In this document: piece after piece, positions 5,431 through 5,508 of the stretch
Layout: every line of letters starts with the position of its first letter
Position numbering within the stretch: the first letter of the stretch is position 1
Origin: an uncultured Treponema sp.
Lineage (GTDB): Bacteria > Spirochaetota > Spirochaetia > Treponematales > Treponemataceae
NCBI GenBank assembly: GCA_947176045.1
Contig: CAMWPF010000120.1
Coordinates: 1 to 5,508, forward strand
Length of the DNA stretch: 5,508 bases
Direction of reading: 5' to 3'
Position numbers and translations under genes: made by a program
Notes under the pieces: model-generated
The model's input: the letters and a program-made list of their open reading frames with translations, nothing else
Told to the model about the DNA's origin: nothing
The model's database searches: none

Positions 5431-5456
5431 GGGGGGCGGGGGGGGCGGGTGGGGGG
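5431..5456 (+). other. potential G-quadruplex downstream of feoB
   Basis: Four G-runs of 6, 8, 3 and 6 are separated by single bases (C, C, T), an ideal pattern for a very stable parallel quadruplex in the coding-strand DNA and in the feo mRNA 3' region. It shares positions 5445-5456 with the left arm of the terminator hairpin, so both cannot fully form at once. Long G-runs are also prone to sequencing error and slippage. Confidence 0.6.
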
Positions 5457-5473
5457 TTTTTCCCCCCGCCCGC
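5445..5473 (+). terminator. strong hairpin, probable feo operon terminator
   Basis: Positions 5445-5456 pair with 5462-5473 over 12 bp (one G-T/G-U wobble at 5450:5468) around a TTTTT loop (5457-5461). The stem is nearly all G-C and begins 37 bases after the feoB stop codon. The 3' side continues GGCGTTTATG, with only three Ts, so it lacks the full U-tract of a standard intrinsic terminator. It may act as a terminator or as a 3' stabilising stem. The position at the operon end supports a 3'-end role. Confidence 0.55.
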
Positions 5474-5508
5474 GGCGTTTATGAAAGTACACGCCCGGCG
5501 GTGTGGGT

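Noticed and set aside
5481..5508. ATG near the right edge as the start of another gene
   Set aside because: Only nine codons are visible, with no Shine-Dalgarno sequence and no -10 box at a suitable distance; it cannot be supported.

Overview
The window is G+C-rich bacterial DNA carrying five protein-coding genes in two divergent blocks, with about 185 bases of regulatory DNA between them. Left block, minus strand: a gene for an unrecognised secreted protein (2225 to 1233), followed by thiI, the tRNA 4-thiouridine synthase (1126 to 1), whose C-terminal end lies beyond the window. Right block, plus strand: a ferrous-iron uptake operon, feoA1 (2410-2619), feoA2 (2793-3014) and feoB (3011-5407). 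It is followed by about 100 very G-rich bases with a strong hairpin and an overlapping potential G-quadruplex. No tRNA, rRNA, CRISPR array, insertion sequence or phage gene is visible.

The feo genes work together. FeoB is the membrane transporter with an N-terminal G-protein domain, and the two small SH3-like FeoA proteins are its likely cytoplasmic accessory factors. feoA2 and feoB overlap by four bases and are probably translationally coupled. feoA1 is set apart from feoA2 by 173 bases rich in inverted repeats, which may adjust or separate its expression. A sigma70-type promoter with a perfect TTGACA -35 box precedes feoA1, and a weak DtxR/IdeR-like match overlaps its -10 box. No FeoC is seen.

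The two blocks differ in their start signals. All three feo genes have recognisable Shine-Dalgarno sequences. The two minus-strand genes have none, and each has a -10-like hexamer exactly six bases before its ATG, as expected for leaderless mRNAs.

The organism cannot be fixed from this window. The FeoA-FeoA-FeoB order and the FeoB and ThiI sequence styles resemble anaerobic, host-associated bacteria such as Clostridia or spirochaetes (Treponema-like). The secreted protein faintly recalls treponemal exported proteins. This is impression from memory, not a search. The genes themselves are mostly of known families. The points most worth a second look are the paired leaderless-type starts, the acidic Lys/Arg-free outer loop of FeoB, the structured feoA1-feoA2 gap, the quadruplex/hairpin after feoB, and the secreted protein with two WQG motifs.
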